A stretch of 40,103 bases of DNA from Gemmatimonadota bacterium (GTDB lineage: Bacteria; Gemmatimonadota; Gemmatimonadetes; Gemmatimonadales; Gemmatimonadaceae). The position numbers and the translations under genes are program-made. The DNA lies in NCBI GenBank assembly GCA_003171215.1, contig PMYN01000033.1:76079-116181 (forward strand), given 5' to 3'. Positions 7,703-15,286 of this stretch are shown here, piece by piece (positions within the stretch are counted from its first letter, which is position 1; the number at the start of each line of letters is the position of its first letter). The notes below the pieces were generated by a model that did no database searches, was not told the DNA's origin, and saw only the letters and a program-made list of their open reading frames with translations.

Positions 7703-9164
7703 GATTGCGGTGAAGCCGCTCTCGAAGTCGCGGTATCTGCTCGGGCTGCGCTGCCACAAGCTGCTCTGGCTGGACGAACACGAGCCCGACCCGTCGCCGC
7801 CGAACGATGAGGCGCTCTTCCGCATGAACGAGGGCATCGCGGTCGGGGAGCGCGCCCGTGGCGTGACGGGACCCGGCGTGCTCATCAAATCGCCGGATTT
7901 CGCGCGCGAGCAGAAGCTCGCCGAGACGCAGCGCGCGCTCGACGCCGGCGCCGTCCTGATCTACGAGGCGACGTTCAGCGCCGGCGGCGCCGTGGTCAGG
8001 ACCGACATCCTGCGGCGGACCGACGACGGATTCGACCTGATCGAAGTGAAGTCGTCGACGAGCGTGAAGGAGGAGCAGCTCGCAGAGGTGGCGATGCAGC
8101 TGTGGGTCCTGCGTGCGGCGGGACTGTCCGTGCCGCGTGCGTTCGTGATGCACCTGAACCGCGAGTGCCGGTACCCGGATCTCTCGAATCTGTTCGTCAC
8201 CGAGGACGTGACCGCCGATGTCGAACCGGTGCTGGCAGACGTTCCGCGTGAGCTCGCTGCGCAGCAGGCGATGCTGGCCGGGCCTGTGCCGGAAATTTCG
8301 TTCGGTCCCTATTGCAAGCGGCCCGGGAAGTGCGCGCGGTTCGGCGAATGCTGGGGCACGCTGCCCGAGCACCATGTGCACACGCTGTACCGGATTCAGT
8401 GGAAGTCGGTCGAGAAGAATCTTGCGGCCGGCCGCGCGACGATCGACCAGATGGACGAAGGCATGACGACCATGCTGCCGGCGAAGCGGCAGATCCGTTC
8501 CGTGCGCGCGCGGGAGCGGATCATCGAGGACGGGCTTGGCGCCGCACTCGACACGCTGCGCGCGCCGGTCGCATGGCTCGATTTCGAGACCGTCGGTCTC
8601 GCCGTTCCGGCATGGCCCGGATGCGCGCCCTTCACGCAGGTGCCCGTGCAATTCAGCGTGCACTGGACCGGCAGGAGCGACAACCGGACGCGCGCGTACC
8701 TGGCGACCGCAGGCGGAGATCCAAGACCGGCGCTCGCCGCGGAGCTGGTGCGCGCTTGTGAAGGCGCGGAGACAATTGTGGCATACTACGCGTCGTTCGA
8801 GAGAGGGTGCATCGAACAGCTCGCCGAGGCGGTGCCGGAACATGCAGCGGCACTGCGCCGGATCAACGAACGGCTGGTGGACTTGCTGCCGATCGTCCGC
8901 GACCACGTGTACGACCTTGCGTTTCACGGCAGCTTCAGCTTGAAGAAAGTGCTGCCCGCGCTCGTGCCGTCGCTCTCCTATGACGATCTCGAGGTGAAGG
9001 AGGGCGGATCGGCGATGGCGCTGCTCGCGCAGCTGCTGCTCGACCCCGAACGGATCGGCGGCGATGACGTCGTGCAAAAACTGCGGCGAGATCTGCTCGC
9101 GTACTGCGAGCGGGACACCGAAGCGATGGTCCGGCTCGCGGAGGCGTTGCGTGCGATGTCGTGA
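7686..9164 (+). CDS. Cas4-like PD-(D/E)XK nuclease fused to DEDD exonuclease (DUF2779-like)
   Basis: 492 residues from GTG at 7686; a second GTG at 7710 would remove the overlap with the methylase and is equally possible. The N-terminal half resembles Cas4/RecB nucleases: active-site Asp107 (VVRTDIL), then IEVKSS with Glu120 and Lys122. Four cysteines are placed as in Cas4 iron-sulfur proteins: Cys23 near the start and Cys210, Cys216, Cys222 after the core. The C-terminal half is an RNase H-fold exonuclease: WLDFETV (Asp299, Glu301), YYASFERGCIEQL, and YCERDTEAM (Tyr473, Asp477), the DEDDy pattern. This agrees with proteins annotated as DUF2779. It probably acts on DNA or RNA ends. Its physiological role is not established; co-transcription with the methylase and a DNA glycosylase suggests a DNA-processing cassette. 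No cas genes or CRISPR repeats are present. Confidence 0.8.
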   Translation: MAENAEIAVKPLSKSRYLLGLRCHKLLWLDEHEPDPSPPNDEALFRMNEGIAVGERARGVTGPGVLIKSPDFAREQKLAETQRALDAGAVLIYEATFSAGGAVVRTDILRRTDDGFDLIEVKSSTSVKEEQLAEVAMQLWVLRAAGLSVPRAFVMHLNRECRYPDLSNLFVTEDVTADVEPVLADVPRELAAQQAMLAGPVPEISFGPYCKRPGKCARFGECWGTLPEHHVHTLYRIQWKSVEKNLAAGRATIDQMDEGMTTMLPAKRQIRSVRARERIIEDGLGAALDTLRAPVAWLDFETVGLAVPAWPGCAPFTQVPVQFSVHWTGRSDNRTRAYLATAGGDPRPALAAELVRACEGAETIVAYYASFERGCIEQLAEAVPEHAAALRRINERLVDLLPIVRDHVYDLAFHGSFSLKKVLPALVPSLSYDDLEVKEGGSAMALLAQLLLDPERIGGDDVVQKLRRDLLAYCERDTEAMVRLAEALRAMS

Positions 9165-9210
9165 AACGGACCGCGCTCGTGGGCGCGCGTCGCGCGCATT
9201 AAGATAGGGC

Positions 9211-9822
9211 ATGCATCGCAAGGCTTTGAAGCATCTTCGCAGCGCGGACCCCGCGCTCGGCGCGATCATCGACCGGGTCGGCCCATTCAAGCTGGTTCCG
9301 CGCGCCGACGGCACGCACTTCGATCACGTCGTGCGCAGCATCGTCGGACAGCAGCTCTCCGGGAAGGCGGCGCAGACCATCTATTCGCGTGTGCTTGCGC
9401 TCAAGAAGGGGAAGCGCCCCACGCCGGCGGACTTCCTGAAGTTTCCGGATGCGACGCTCCGCGCCGCCGGGCTCTCCGGCCGGAAGGTGGAGTACGTCAA
9501 GGAACTCGCGCGGCGCACGCACGATGGATCGCTTGCCATCCTGAAGATTCACGAAATGGACGACGAGTCGGTGATGGAGACGCTGGTGAGCGTGCGCGGC
9601 ATCGGGCCCTGGACTGCGCAGATGGTGCTGATGTTCCGGCTCGGCCGGCCCGACATCTTTCCGGAACTCGACCTGGGCGTGCAGAAGGCGGTGCAGCAGC
9701 TGCGCCGCATGAGGAAGCTGCCCTCGCCGAAGCAGATGACGAAGATCGGCGAGACCTATGCGCCGTACCGCACCTACGCGGCGTGGTACCTGTGGCGGAG
9801 CCTCGAGCTTCCCGGGGAATGA
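9211..9822 (+). CDS. AlkA-like DNA-3-methyladenine glycosylase (HhH-GPD)
   Basis: 203 residues, near the usual length of compact AlkA/MagIII-type glycosylases. Visible are IVGQQLSGKAAQTIYSR (early helix bundle), the helix-hairpin-helix LVSVRGIGPWTAQMVL (residues 125-140) and the catalytic segment RPDIFPELDLGVQKA with Asp154 as the likely catalytic aspartate. No C-terminal Fe-S cysteine cluster is seen, which argues against endonuclease III or MutY. It should excise alkylated purines such as 3-methyladenine from DNA, starting base-excision repair. A -10-like TAAGAT (9200-9205) ends five bases before the ATG and there is no clear ribosome binding site, so a leaderless transcript is conceivable. 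The following SDR gene overlaps its 3' end. Confidence 0.9.
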   Translation: MHRKALKHLRSADPALGAIIDRVGPFKLVPRADGTHFDHVVRSIVGQQLSGKAAQTIYSRVLALKKGKRPTPADFLKFPDATLRAAGLSGRKVEYVKELARRTHDGSLAILKIHEMDDESVMETLVSVRGIGPWTAQMVLMFRLGRPDIFPELDLGVQKAVQQLRRMRKLPSPKQMTKIGETYAPYRTYAAWYLWRSLELPGE

Positions 9823-10657
9823 CGCGCTGAACGTCGCCGTCACGGGGTCGAGCGGGCTGATCGGCCGGACGCTCGTGCGCACGCTTCGGCTGGACGGACA
9901 CGGCGTGATCGCCGTGCCGCGTGACCAGGCGGACATCGGCGGCGCCGACGCCGTCGTGCATCTCGCGGGAGCGCCGATCGCGGTGCGATGGACCGCGCGG
10001 CGCAAGCGCGAGATGCTCGAGAGCCGCGTCCAGGGCACGAGGCGAATCGTGGAGGCGATCGCGCGACAGGAACGGGCGCCGCGCGTGCTCGTCTGTGCCT
10101 CGGCGATCGGGTTCTACGGCGATCGCGGGAACGAGGAACTCACGGAGGAGAGCGGCCCGGGGTCGGATTTTCTCGCGCAGGTCGTTCGCGAGTGGGAGGA
10201 CGCGGCGCGGGCGGCCCAAGTGCGAAGCGTGCAACTGCGTTTCGGAATCGTGCTGAGTCCGCACGGCGGTGCGCTCGCGAAGATGCTTCCTGCGTTTCGC
10301 CTGTGGGTGGGCGGCCGGCTGGGATCTGGCGCGCAGTGGATGAGCTGGATCGGGCTGCACGATCTCGTGCGCGTGATCCGGTTCGCGATCGACTCCGATG
10401 CATTGGGCGGCCCGGTGAACGCGGTCGCGCCGCAGCCGGTGACGAACGCCGAATTCGCGGCGACGCTCGGACGGGTGCTGCGAAGGCCGGCCGTGATACC
10501 GGTTCCGGCGATTGCGTTGCACGCGCTGTTCGGCGAGATGGCGGGCCTGACGATGCTCGTGAGCCAGCGCGTGAAGCCCGCGCGGCTCGAGCGTGCCGGA
10601 TTCCGCTTCGAATCTCCCGCGCTCGAGGGAGCGCTCCGGCACGAACTCTCCGGCTGA
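9758..10657 (+). CDS. YfcH-like (TIGR01777-type) NAD-dependent epimerase/SDR protein
   Basis: The frame encodes an extended-SDR protein: the nucleotide-binding VAVTGSSGLIGRTLV (GxxGxxG), VVHLAGAPIAVRWT, and ASAIGFYGDRGNEELTEES, then a C-terminal domain ending RFESPALEGALRHELSG, all typical of the TIGR01777 family (cell-division-inhibitor SulA-like/YfcH). The biochemical reaction of this family is poorly defined. Start: the ATG at 9758 is the only standard start upstream of the Rossmann fold, but it lies 65 bases inside the glycosylase gene and adds 23 residues of atypical Arg/Thr-rich sequence. Homology begins right after a CTG at 9827, which has a GGGGA eight bases before it; a CTG start is quite possible. 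Confidence 0.85.
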   Translation: MRRTAPTRRGTCGGASSFPGNDALNVAVTGSSGLIGRTLVRTLRLDGHGVIAVPRDQADIGGADAVVHLAGAPIAVRWTARRKREMLESRVQGTRRIVEAIARQERAPRVLVCASAIGFYGDRGNEELTEESGPGSDFLAQVVREWEDAARAAQVRSVQLRFGIVLSPHGGALAKMLPAFRLWVGGRLGSGAQWMSWIGLHDLVRVIRFAIDSDALGGPVNAVAPQPVTNAEFAATLGRVLRRPAVIPVPAIALHALFGEMAGLTMLVSQRVKPARLERAGFRFESPALEGALRHELSG

Positions 10658-10777
10658 CCGCCAGTAGCGGCGTCTGGAGGCGTCATCGTAAGTTGCCGGA
10701 ACACATGGATCTCTCCTCCGCGCGCGTAGAAGTCACCGGCGATTCCGGCTTCCGTGGCCGGCGCTAGTGTTCCATCT

Positions 10778-11596
10778 ATGAGCACCGCGCCATCCATCAC
10801 CGACTTTCACAACCACCTCGTGCCGGGCGTGGACGACGGTGCGCAGGAACCCGCGGACAGCGCGGCGGCGCTCGGACGATTCAGGGCGGAGGGTGCGTCA
10901 CAGATCATCGCGACGCCTCATTTCATGGGCTCGCTCACGCTCGATCGCGAACGTGGCGAGGCTCGGCTCGCCGAGCTCGACGCCGGATGGGAATTGCTGC
11001 GCGCGGTCGTCTCGACCGACGGCGAGCGGATGGGGAGCGCGCTGCGCGTCGAGCGCGGCGCGGAGGTCATGCTCGACGTCCCCGACCCGGACCTTTCCGA
11101 TGAGCGGCTGCGTCTCGCAGGCGGGCCGTTCGTGCTCGTCGAGTATCCCGCGCTGCGGCTGCCGCCGGTGAACGCGGAGTTCGCGCTGGAGGAGCTTCGC
11201 ACGCGCGGGTGGACGCCGGTCGTCGCCCATCCGGAACGGTACAGGAACCTCGATCCGACGCTGGTGGAACTCGTGCGCTTTCGCCGCGCGGGTGCGTTCC
11301 TGCAGATGAACGCGGGATCGCTCTTCGGCGACTACGGCAAGACGGCGGCCGGACACGCGCGCCGGATGCTCATGGCCGGCGAAGCCGACTACGTCGCGAG
11401 CGATTACCATGCCCGCGGCGAACCGGGGCTGCAACGATTCGTGCGGGCGATGGGCGACGCGGGGTTCGGTGAACAGGCGGAGCTGCTGACGATGACCAAC
11501 CCGGCGCGATTGCTGGCGGGCGAGCCGCCGCTGCGCGTGCCGCCGATCGAGGCGAAGAGCGAATCGCGCTCGCTGTGGGAGCGTCTCTTCGGTTAG
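10778..11596 (+). CDS. CpsB/YwqE-type protein-tyrosine phosphatase (PHP family)
   Basis: 272 residues from ATG 10778; an in-frame GTG at 10754 would add eight residues. The metal-binding motifs of the PHP fold are in order: DFHNHLVPGVDDGA (His11, His13, Asp19/20), IIATPHFMG (His48), the central glutamate region, VVAHPERY and YVASDYHARG near the end. Members such as CpsB and YwqE are Mn-dependent phosphatases that remove phosphate from the tyrosine tail of bacterial (BY) kinases controlling capsule or exopolysaccharide length. A cognate BY-kinase with a tyrosine tail is encoded at 15287-17641, so this is very likely its partner, although two genes of other function and a divergent ATPase gene lie between. 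It converges on the PilT-like gene with only seven bases between stops. Confidence 0.88.
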   Translation: MSTAPSITDFHNHLVPGVDDGAQEPADSAAALGRFRAEGASQIIATPHFMGSLTLDRERGEARLAELDAGWELLRAVVSTDGERMGSALRVERGAEVMLDVPDPDLSDERLRLAGGPFVLVEYPALRLPPVNAEFALEELRTRGWTPVVAHPERYRNLDPTLVELVRFRRAGAFLQMNAGSLFGDYGKTAAGHARRMLMAGEADYVASDYHARGEPGLQRFVRAMGDAGFGEQAELLTMTNPARLLAGEPPLRVPPIEAKSESRSLWERLFG

Positions 11597-11603
11597 TGCT
11601 CGG

Positions 11604-12761
11604 CTAGCGCCGCAGTCCGCGCAGCTGCAGTTCGAAGTCGAGCGAGTTCGTCGCGAGCGTGAGGGCCACCTCGAACGATACTCTTCCGCTGATGACGAGA
11701 TCGGCCAGGTTCTGGTCGAACGTTTGCGTTCCGTACTCGGCGCGACCCTCGGCGAGGGCCGGCCGAATCTCCGCAAGACGGCCGGCGTCGGAGATCACCT
11801 CGCGCACGAGCGGCGTCATCACGAGCAGCTCGGCGGCGAGCACGCGGCCCTGTCCGTCGGCGCGCGGAAGGAGCCGCTGCGACACGACCGCGCGGAGCAT
11901 CTCGGACGCATGAAGCCTCGCGGCGTCCTGCTGGTCCGCCGGCAGCCCGTTGAAAAACGCGCGCAGCGTGGCGGTCGCATCGGGCGCGATGAACTTTCCG
12001 ATCACGAGACGCCCGGCCTCGGAGGCGCGCACGGCGAGCTGGATGAGCTCCGGATCGTCGAGCTCGCCGACGACGATCACGTCGGCGTCCTGCTCGAGCG
12101 CCGCGCGCATACCCTCGGCGAAGTTGTCCGTGTCGATGCCGACCTCGCGCTGCGTGATCGAGCACTTGTCGTTCTTGTGCAGGAACTCGATCGCCGACTC
12201 GATGACGACGACGTGCCGGCGCTCGGGGGAATTCGCGTTCAGGTGATGCACGAGAGCGGCGAGCGTGCTGGTGCGCCCGGATCCCGGCACGCCGCTCACG
12301 AACACGAGGCCGAAGGCGCTGCTGAGGACCGCGTCGCCGAGCGCCTTGGGCAGGCCGAGCTCGTCGAGCGTCGGCACGATGCTCGGCACGACGCGCATCA
12401 CGATCGCAAAGCTCGAACGCTGGCGCAGGATGCTTACGCGGAATCGCGCCACGCCCGGGGCGCTCCACGGGCCGGAGTAGTCGCGAACGCTGTCGATGTT
12501 CGGCGCGTTGACCGACGTACCGAGGATATGCGTGACCATCTCGAAGGTGCTGACGGCCGTCAGGATGGGCGTGTCGAGCGGCGTCAGCTTGCCATTGACG
12601 CGCGCATAGACCGCGTCACCGGCGCGGAGATGAATGTCCGTAGCGCCGCGCTGTAGCGCATCGACGAGATATTGCCGGAGACGCTCGACTTCGACCGGGG
12701 AAGCCGACGGCCGAAAACGCAGCTCTTCGCTGCTGCCAGCGGAACCCAAGGAGTCGCCCAT
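11604..12761 (-). CDS. PilT/PilU-like ATPase with degenerate nucleotide-binding motifs
   Basis: 385 residues from ATG 12761; a TTG at 12794 would add 11 residues, and neither has a convincing ribosome binding site. Over its whole length it follows PilT: the N-terminal ATDIHLRAGDAVYARVNGKL, a RecA-like core, and the C-terminal QTFDQNLADLVISGRVSFEEAL-like end with LATNSLDFELQLRG. Key positions differ from active ATPases: the P-loop reads GVPGSGRTST, with Arg163 where lysine is expected; the Asp box is VVVIESAIEFLH (Ser189 for Asp); Walker B is VVGELDDPE rather than GEMRD; and the His box reads KFIAPDA, lacking the HTNSA histidine. It may be an inactive or slow partner that tunes an active pilus retraction ATPase. 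It is alone on the minus strand inside a polysaccharide locus, which suggests a link between pili and polysaccharide, but no other pilus gene is in the window. Confidence 0.85.
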   Translation of the reverse strand: MGDSLGSAGSSEELRFRPSASPVEVERLRQYLVDALQRGATDIHLRAGDAVYARVNGKLTPLDTPILTAVSTFEMVTHILGTSVNAPNIDSVRDYSGPWSAPGVARFRVSILRQRSSFAIVMRVVPSIVPTLDELGLPKALGDAVLSSAFGLVFVSGVPGSGRTSTLAALVHHLNANSPERRHVVVIESAIEFLHKNDKCSITQREVGIDTDNFAEGMRAALEQDADVIVVGELDDPELIQLAVRASEAGRLVIGKFIAPDATATLRAFFNGLPADQQDAARLHASEMLRAVVSQRLLPRADGQGRVLAAELLVMTPLVREVISDAGRLAEIRPALAEGRAEYGTQTFDQNLADLVISGRVSFEVALTLATNSLDFELQLRGLRR

Positions 12762-12878
12762 CGCGGAGTTGGACGTGTTCAGCGCTCGATTCAAGCGAGG
12801 AGATTTACGTGAGGGTCAATGCGATCGAGCGGGCGTCGACAGTATCTCAGGCCTCGGTCGCGTTGCATTACACAAATG

Positions 12879-12902
12879 TGGACACTGGCCTAAGACTGTC
12901 CA
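12879..12902. promoter_or_regulatory. Inverted repeat in divergent control region (candidate operator)
   Basis: TGGACA and TGTCCA face each other across 12 bases in the AT-richer region (about 12762-13022) between the PilT-like gene and the first polysaccharide gene. The spacing would suit a dimeric regulator on either or both genes. No certain -35/-10 pair was found in this region. Six-base arms can arise by chance. Confidence 0.25.
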
Positions 12903-13022
12903 GCGCAATAGTTTACCCACTAATGAACGCTCGGGCAACCTGCGACACAATTGCGCCACCCGGTTGGCCGCCGAGTTCGAGATCTCCCTCTTTAAGACGA
13001 TAGACGACTCGTTGACGGATTC

Positions 13023-14498
13023 GTGACGGCTGGCACGCCGGTTCATCTCACGCGTCTAGAGCTTCGGCATCGCGCGCTCGCACTCCAGCGTCGTCGATTC
13101 TGGCGCGAGTTCAGCTACGGCGCGATCCTGGTGCTTGCCGACATCCTCACGCTGGCGGCGGTTTTTTCGTTGCTCGGGATGTTGCCCACCGACGGGCTGA
13201 TTCCCGGCATGGGCGACGGCGGCGAGTCGTTCGTGCGCGGCCTCATCCCGCAGACGGCGCTCGCGCTCGGCCGCCGCGTGACGTCGCTGCTGTTCTGCCT
13301 CATCGTGACCGGAAGCTATGCGCACACCGAGCGGCAGGCGCATCCGGCGCGCATGGCCGCTGCGCTTCTGCTCGGCCTGCTGCTTCCCCGCTGGGTGGAG
13401 ATCTGGCAGTCGGCGCTCCCGGCTCGATGGCTCCTGTTCGGATTCGTCCTGGCGGCGACATGGGTGGCGCTCGTACTGCAGCGGCGGGCGCTTGTCGCGA
13501 CGCTCAAGCCGATCGATCCGCGCCGACTCGAGCGTGCGCGCACGCTGATCGTCGGACCGGCGGAGGACGTGAACAACGCTTCCCATGCGCGGGATGACGC
13601 CCGTGACCAGTCTCCCTCGCCGACGTTCGTGCTCTCGGGCACGTGGCCTGATGGCACGGCGGAGAGCATGCGCGAACTGTATTCGGCGCTCGCGGAGTGG
13701 GACGCGGACGCGATCGTGCTGGTGGGATCGCTGAGCGACGCGGCGCTCCAGGCGGTGATGATCGCGGCGTCGAGTGCGGGGGCGAGCGTCTACGCCACGC
13801 GCCGGGCGGCGTTTCGGCAGCTCGACGAGCCGAGTTTCGTGCTTCGACGGGCGGAACCGATCGCGGTGCTGTCGCGCCCGGCGCTCGTGGGTTCGCAACT
13901 CGTGCTCAAGCGAGTGGTGGACCTGTCGGGTGCCGCGCTGGGATTGATCGTGCTCTCGCCGATCCTGCTCGCCGTGTCGCTCGCCGTGCGGCTGACGTCG
14001 CGCGGACCGGTGCTGTTCCGGCAGGTGCGCATCGGCCTTGGGGGCGACCCGTTCGTGATGCTGAAATTCCGGACAATGGTGGACGACGCGGAACGGCAGC
14101 TGGCCGAGTTGCAGCAGTCGAACGTCTACTCGACGGAGCCGCTGTTCAAGCTTCCGAAGGATCCGCGCATGACGTCGATCGGGATGTTCCTGCGGAAGTC
14201 GTCGCTCGACGAGCTGCCGCAGCTCCTCAACGTGCTGGCCGGCGAGATGTCGCTCGTGGGACCGCGTCCGGCGCTGCCGTCAGAGGTGCGCCGATACCAG
14301 CAGCATCACTTCGTGCGGTTCGAGGTGCTGCCCGGGATCACCGGTCCGTGGCAGGTGAGCGGCCGGAACGCGATCACGAGCTTCGAGGACGTGGTCCAGC
14401 TCGAGTCTTCGTACATTCGCGGGTGGACGGTGTGGCGCGACCTGGCCATCCTGGCGCGAACGGTGCCGGCCGTGCTTAGCATGAAGGGGGCGTTTTAA
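13023..14498 (+). CDS. Undecaprenyl-phosphate sugar-1-phosphate transferase (initiating enzyme)
   Basis: 491 residues, GTG start. An N-terminal region with about four membrane helices (for example SYGAILVLADILTLAAVFSLLG and WLLFGFVLAATWVALVL) and a CoA-binding-like domain precede the conserved catalytic part from about residue 296: KRVVDLSGAALG, a membrane re-entrant helix, LTSRGPVLFRQVRIGLGG, MLKFRTMVDDAE, DPRMTSIGMFLRKSSLDELPQ and MSLVGPRPALPSEV. This is the WbaP/WcaJ-type polyprenyl-phosphate hexose-1-phosphate transferase family, which puts the first sugar phosphate on the lipid carrier at the inner membrane. It is the first gene of the long plus-strand locus, directly after the divergent control region. 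Which sugar it uses cannot be told from sequence. Confidence 0.93.
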   Translation: MTAGTPVHLTRLELRHRALALQRRRFWREFSYGAILVLADILTLAAVFSLLGMLPTDGLIPGMGDGGESFVRGLIPQTALALGRRVTSLLFCLIVTGSYAHTERQAHPARMAAALLLGLLLPRWVEIWQSALPARWLLFGFVLAATWVALVLQRRALVATLKPIDPRRLERARTLIVGPAEDVNNASHARDDARDQSPSPTFVLSGTWPDGTAESMRELYSALAEWDADAIVLVGSLSDAALQAVMIAASSAGASVYATRRAAFRQLDEPSFVLRRAEPIAVLSRPALVGSQLVLKRVVDLSGAALGLIVLSPILLAVSLAVRLTSRGPVLFRQVRIGLGGDPFVMLKFRTMVDDAERQLAELQQSNVYSTEPLFKLPKDPRMTSIGMFLRKSSLDELPQLLNVLAGEMSLVGPRPALPSEVRRYQQHHFVRFEVLPGITGPWQVSGRNAITSFEDVVQLESSYIRGWTVWRDLAILARTVPAVLSMKGAF

Positions 14499-14502
14499 CG
14501 AC

Positions 14503-14525
14503 AGACGGCGGACGGCAGACGGCGG
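14503..14525 (+). repeat. Short direct repeat in intergenic gap
   Basis: AGACGGCGG occurs at 14503-14511 and again at 14517-14525 in the 123-base gap before the Wza-like gene. The gap also holds an AT-rich patch (14557-14573) that could contain a weak internal promoter, but no good consensus is seen. Confidence 0.5.
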
Positions 14526-14621
14526 CGCGGCGGCGACTGGCGGTGACGTGCGCCTCTAATGATCGTGTATATCGACGGGCGCCGGCGCGTCCGGTGCGGA
14601 CTTCACTATTGGATTGAGTGC

Positions 14622-15278
14622 ATGACGGCATCTCGACACATCGGATTCGTGATGGCGGCGGCGATCTCACTCGCCGCGTGCGCGACGCGTCGGCCGGTGA
14701 TGATGATTCCGGAGGCGCCGCGATCGATCATTCCGGTGTGGAAGCTGGAGACCGGAGACCAGATCACGACGAAGATCTATCGCGAGCCGGACCTCGCGTC
14801 GCAGACGACGGTGTCGCAGACGGGCGACGCGTACTTTCCCGGGTTGGGCCGCGTGAAGGTGGCGGGGCTCACGATGGATTCGCTCCAGGTGGAGCTGACG
14901 AATCGCTACGACAAGCTGGTGATCGACGCGGCGGTGGACGCGGTGATGATGCGCGACGTCGTCATTTACGGACAGGTGCGGGCGCCGGGCGTGTACAACG
15001 TGGATCCCTCACTCACCGTGCTCGGCCTTGTCGCGAAGGCCGGCGGCGCGACGGGCGCAGGCAAGTCGGCGCTGCTCACCCTCATGAAAGGGGATGGCCG
15101 CCAATTCCGCTTGACGCGTGAAGTCCGACTTTCCTCGCTCGAGCTTGTCCACGGTGACGCCATCTATGTGCAGGACGAATCGTTCATTGGGCGAAATTCG
15201 GCGAATTTCGGCGGCATCCTGATGATCTCGACGCTGATTCTTTCGGTGGCGTCGCTCCTCATCCTGTTCCTCAAGTAG
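14622..15278 (+). CDS. Wza-like polysaccharide export lipoprotein (SLBB domain)
   Basis: 218 residues from ATG 14622, where a lipoprotein signal begins (hydrophobic core then LAAC, Cys20). The upstream in-frame ATG at 14559 would place 21 atypical residues before the signal and is rejected. The mature protein has a polysaccharide-export (Poly_export) domain: LETGDQITTKIYREPDL, then DAYFPGLGRVKVAGLTMDSL, followed by an SLBB-type segment with VIYGQVRAPGVYNVDP and LGLVAKAGGATG. It ends in a hydrophobic segment (GGILMISTLILSVASLLILF), as expected for an outer-membrane helix of Wza-type channels. It should form the outer-membrane pore for the polymer, working with the BY-kinase encoded eight bases downstream. 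Confidence 0.92.
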   Translation: MTASRHIGFVMAAAISLAACATRRPVMMIPEAPRSIIPVWKLETGDQITTKIYREPDLASQTTVSQTGDAYFPGLGRVKVAGLTMDSLQVELTNRYDKLVIDAAVDAVMMRDVVIYGQVRAPGVYNVDPSLTVLGLVAKAGGATGAGKSALLTLMKGDGRQFRLTREVRLSSLELVHGDAIYVQDESFIGRNSANFGGILMISTLILSVASLLILFLK

Positions 15279-15286
15279 GCGGGTCA

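Noticed and set aside
7686-9164. Treating the nuclease as true Cas4 of a CRISPR system
   Set aside because: It carries an extra DEDD exonuclease domain, and there are no repeats or cas1/cas2 in the window.
6281-9314. Long minus-strand frames over the methylase and nuclease genes
   Set aside because: Both sense genes have intact catalytic motifs; the antisense products are Arg-rich without domains.
14559-14621. ATG at 14559 as start of the Wza-like gene
   Set aside because: The 21 added residues precede a perfect lipoprotein signal that begins at 14622.
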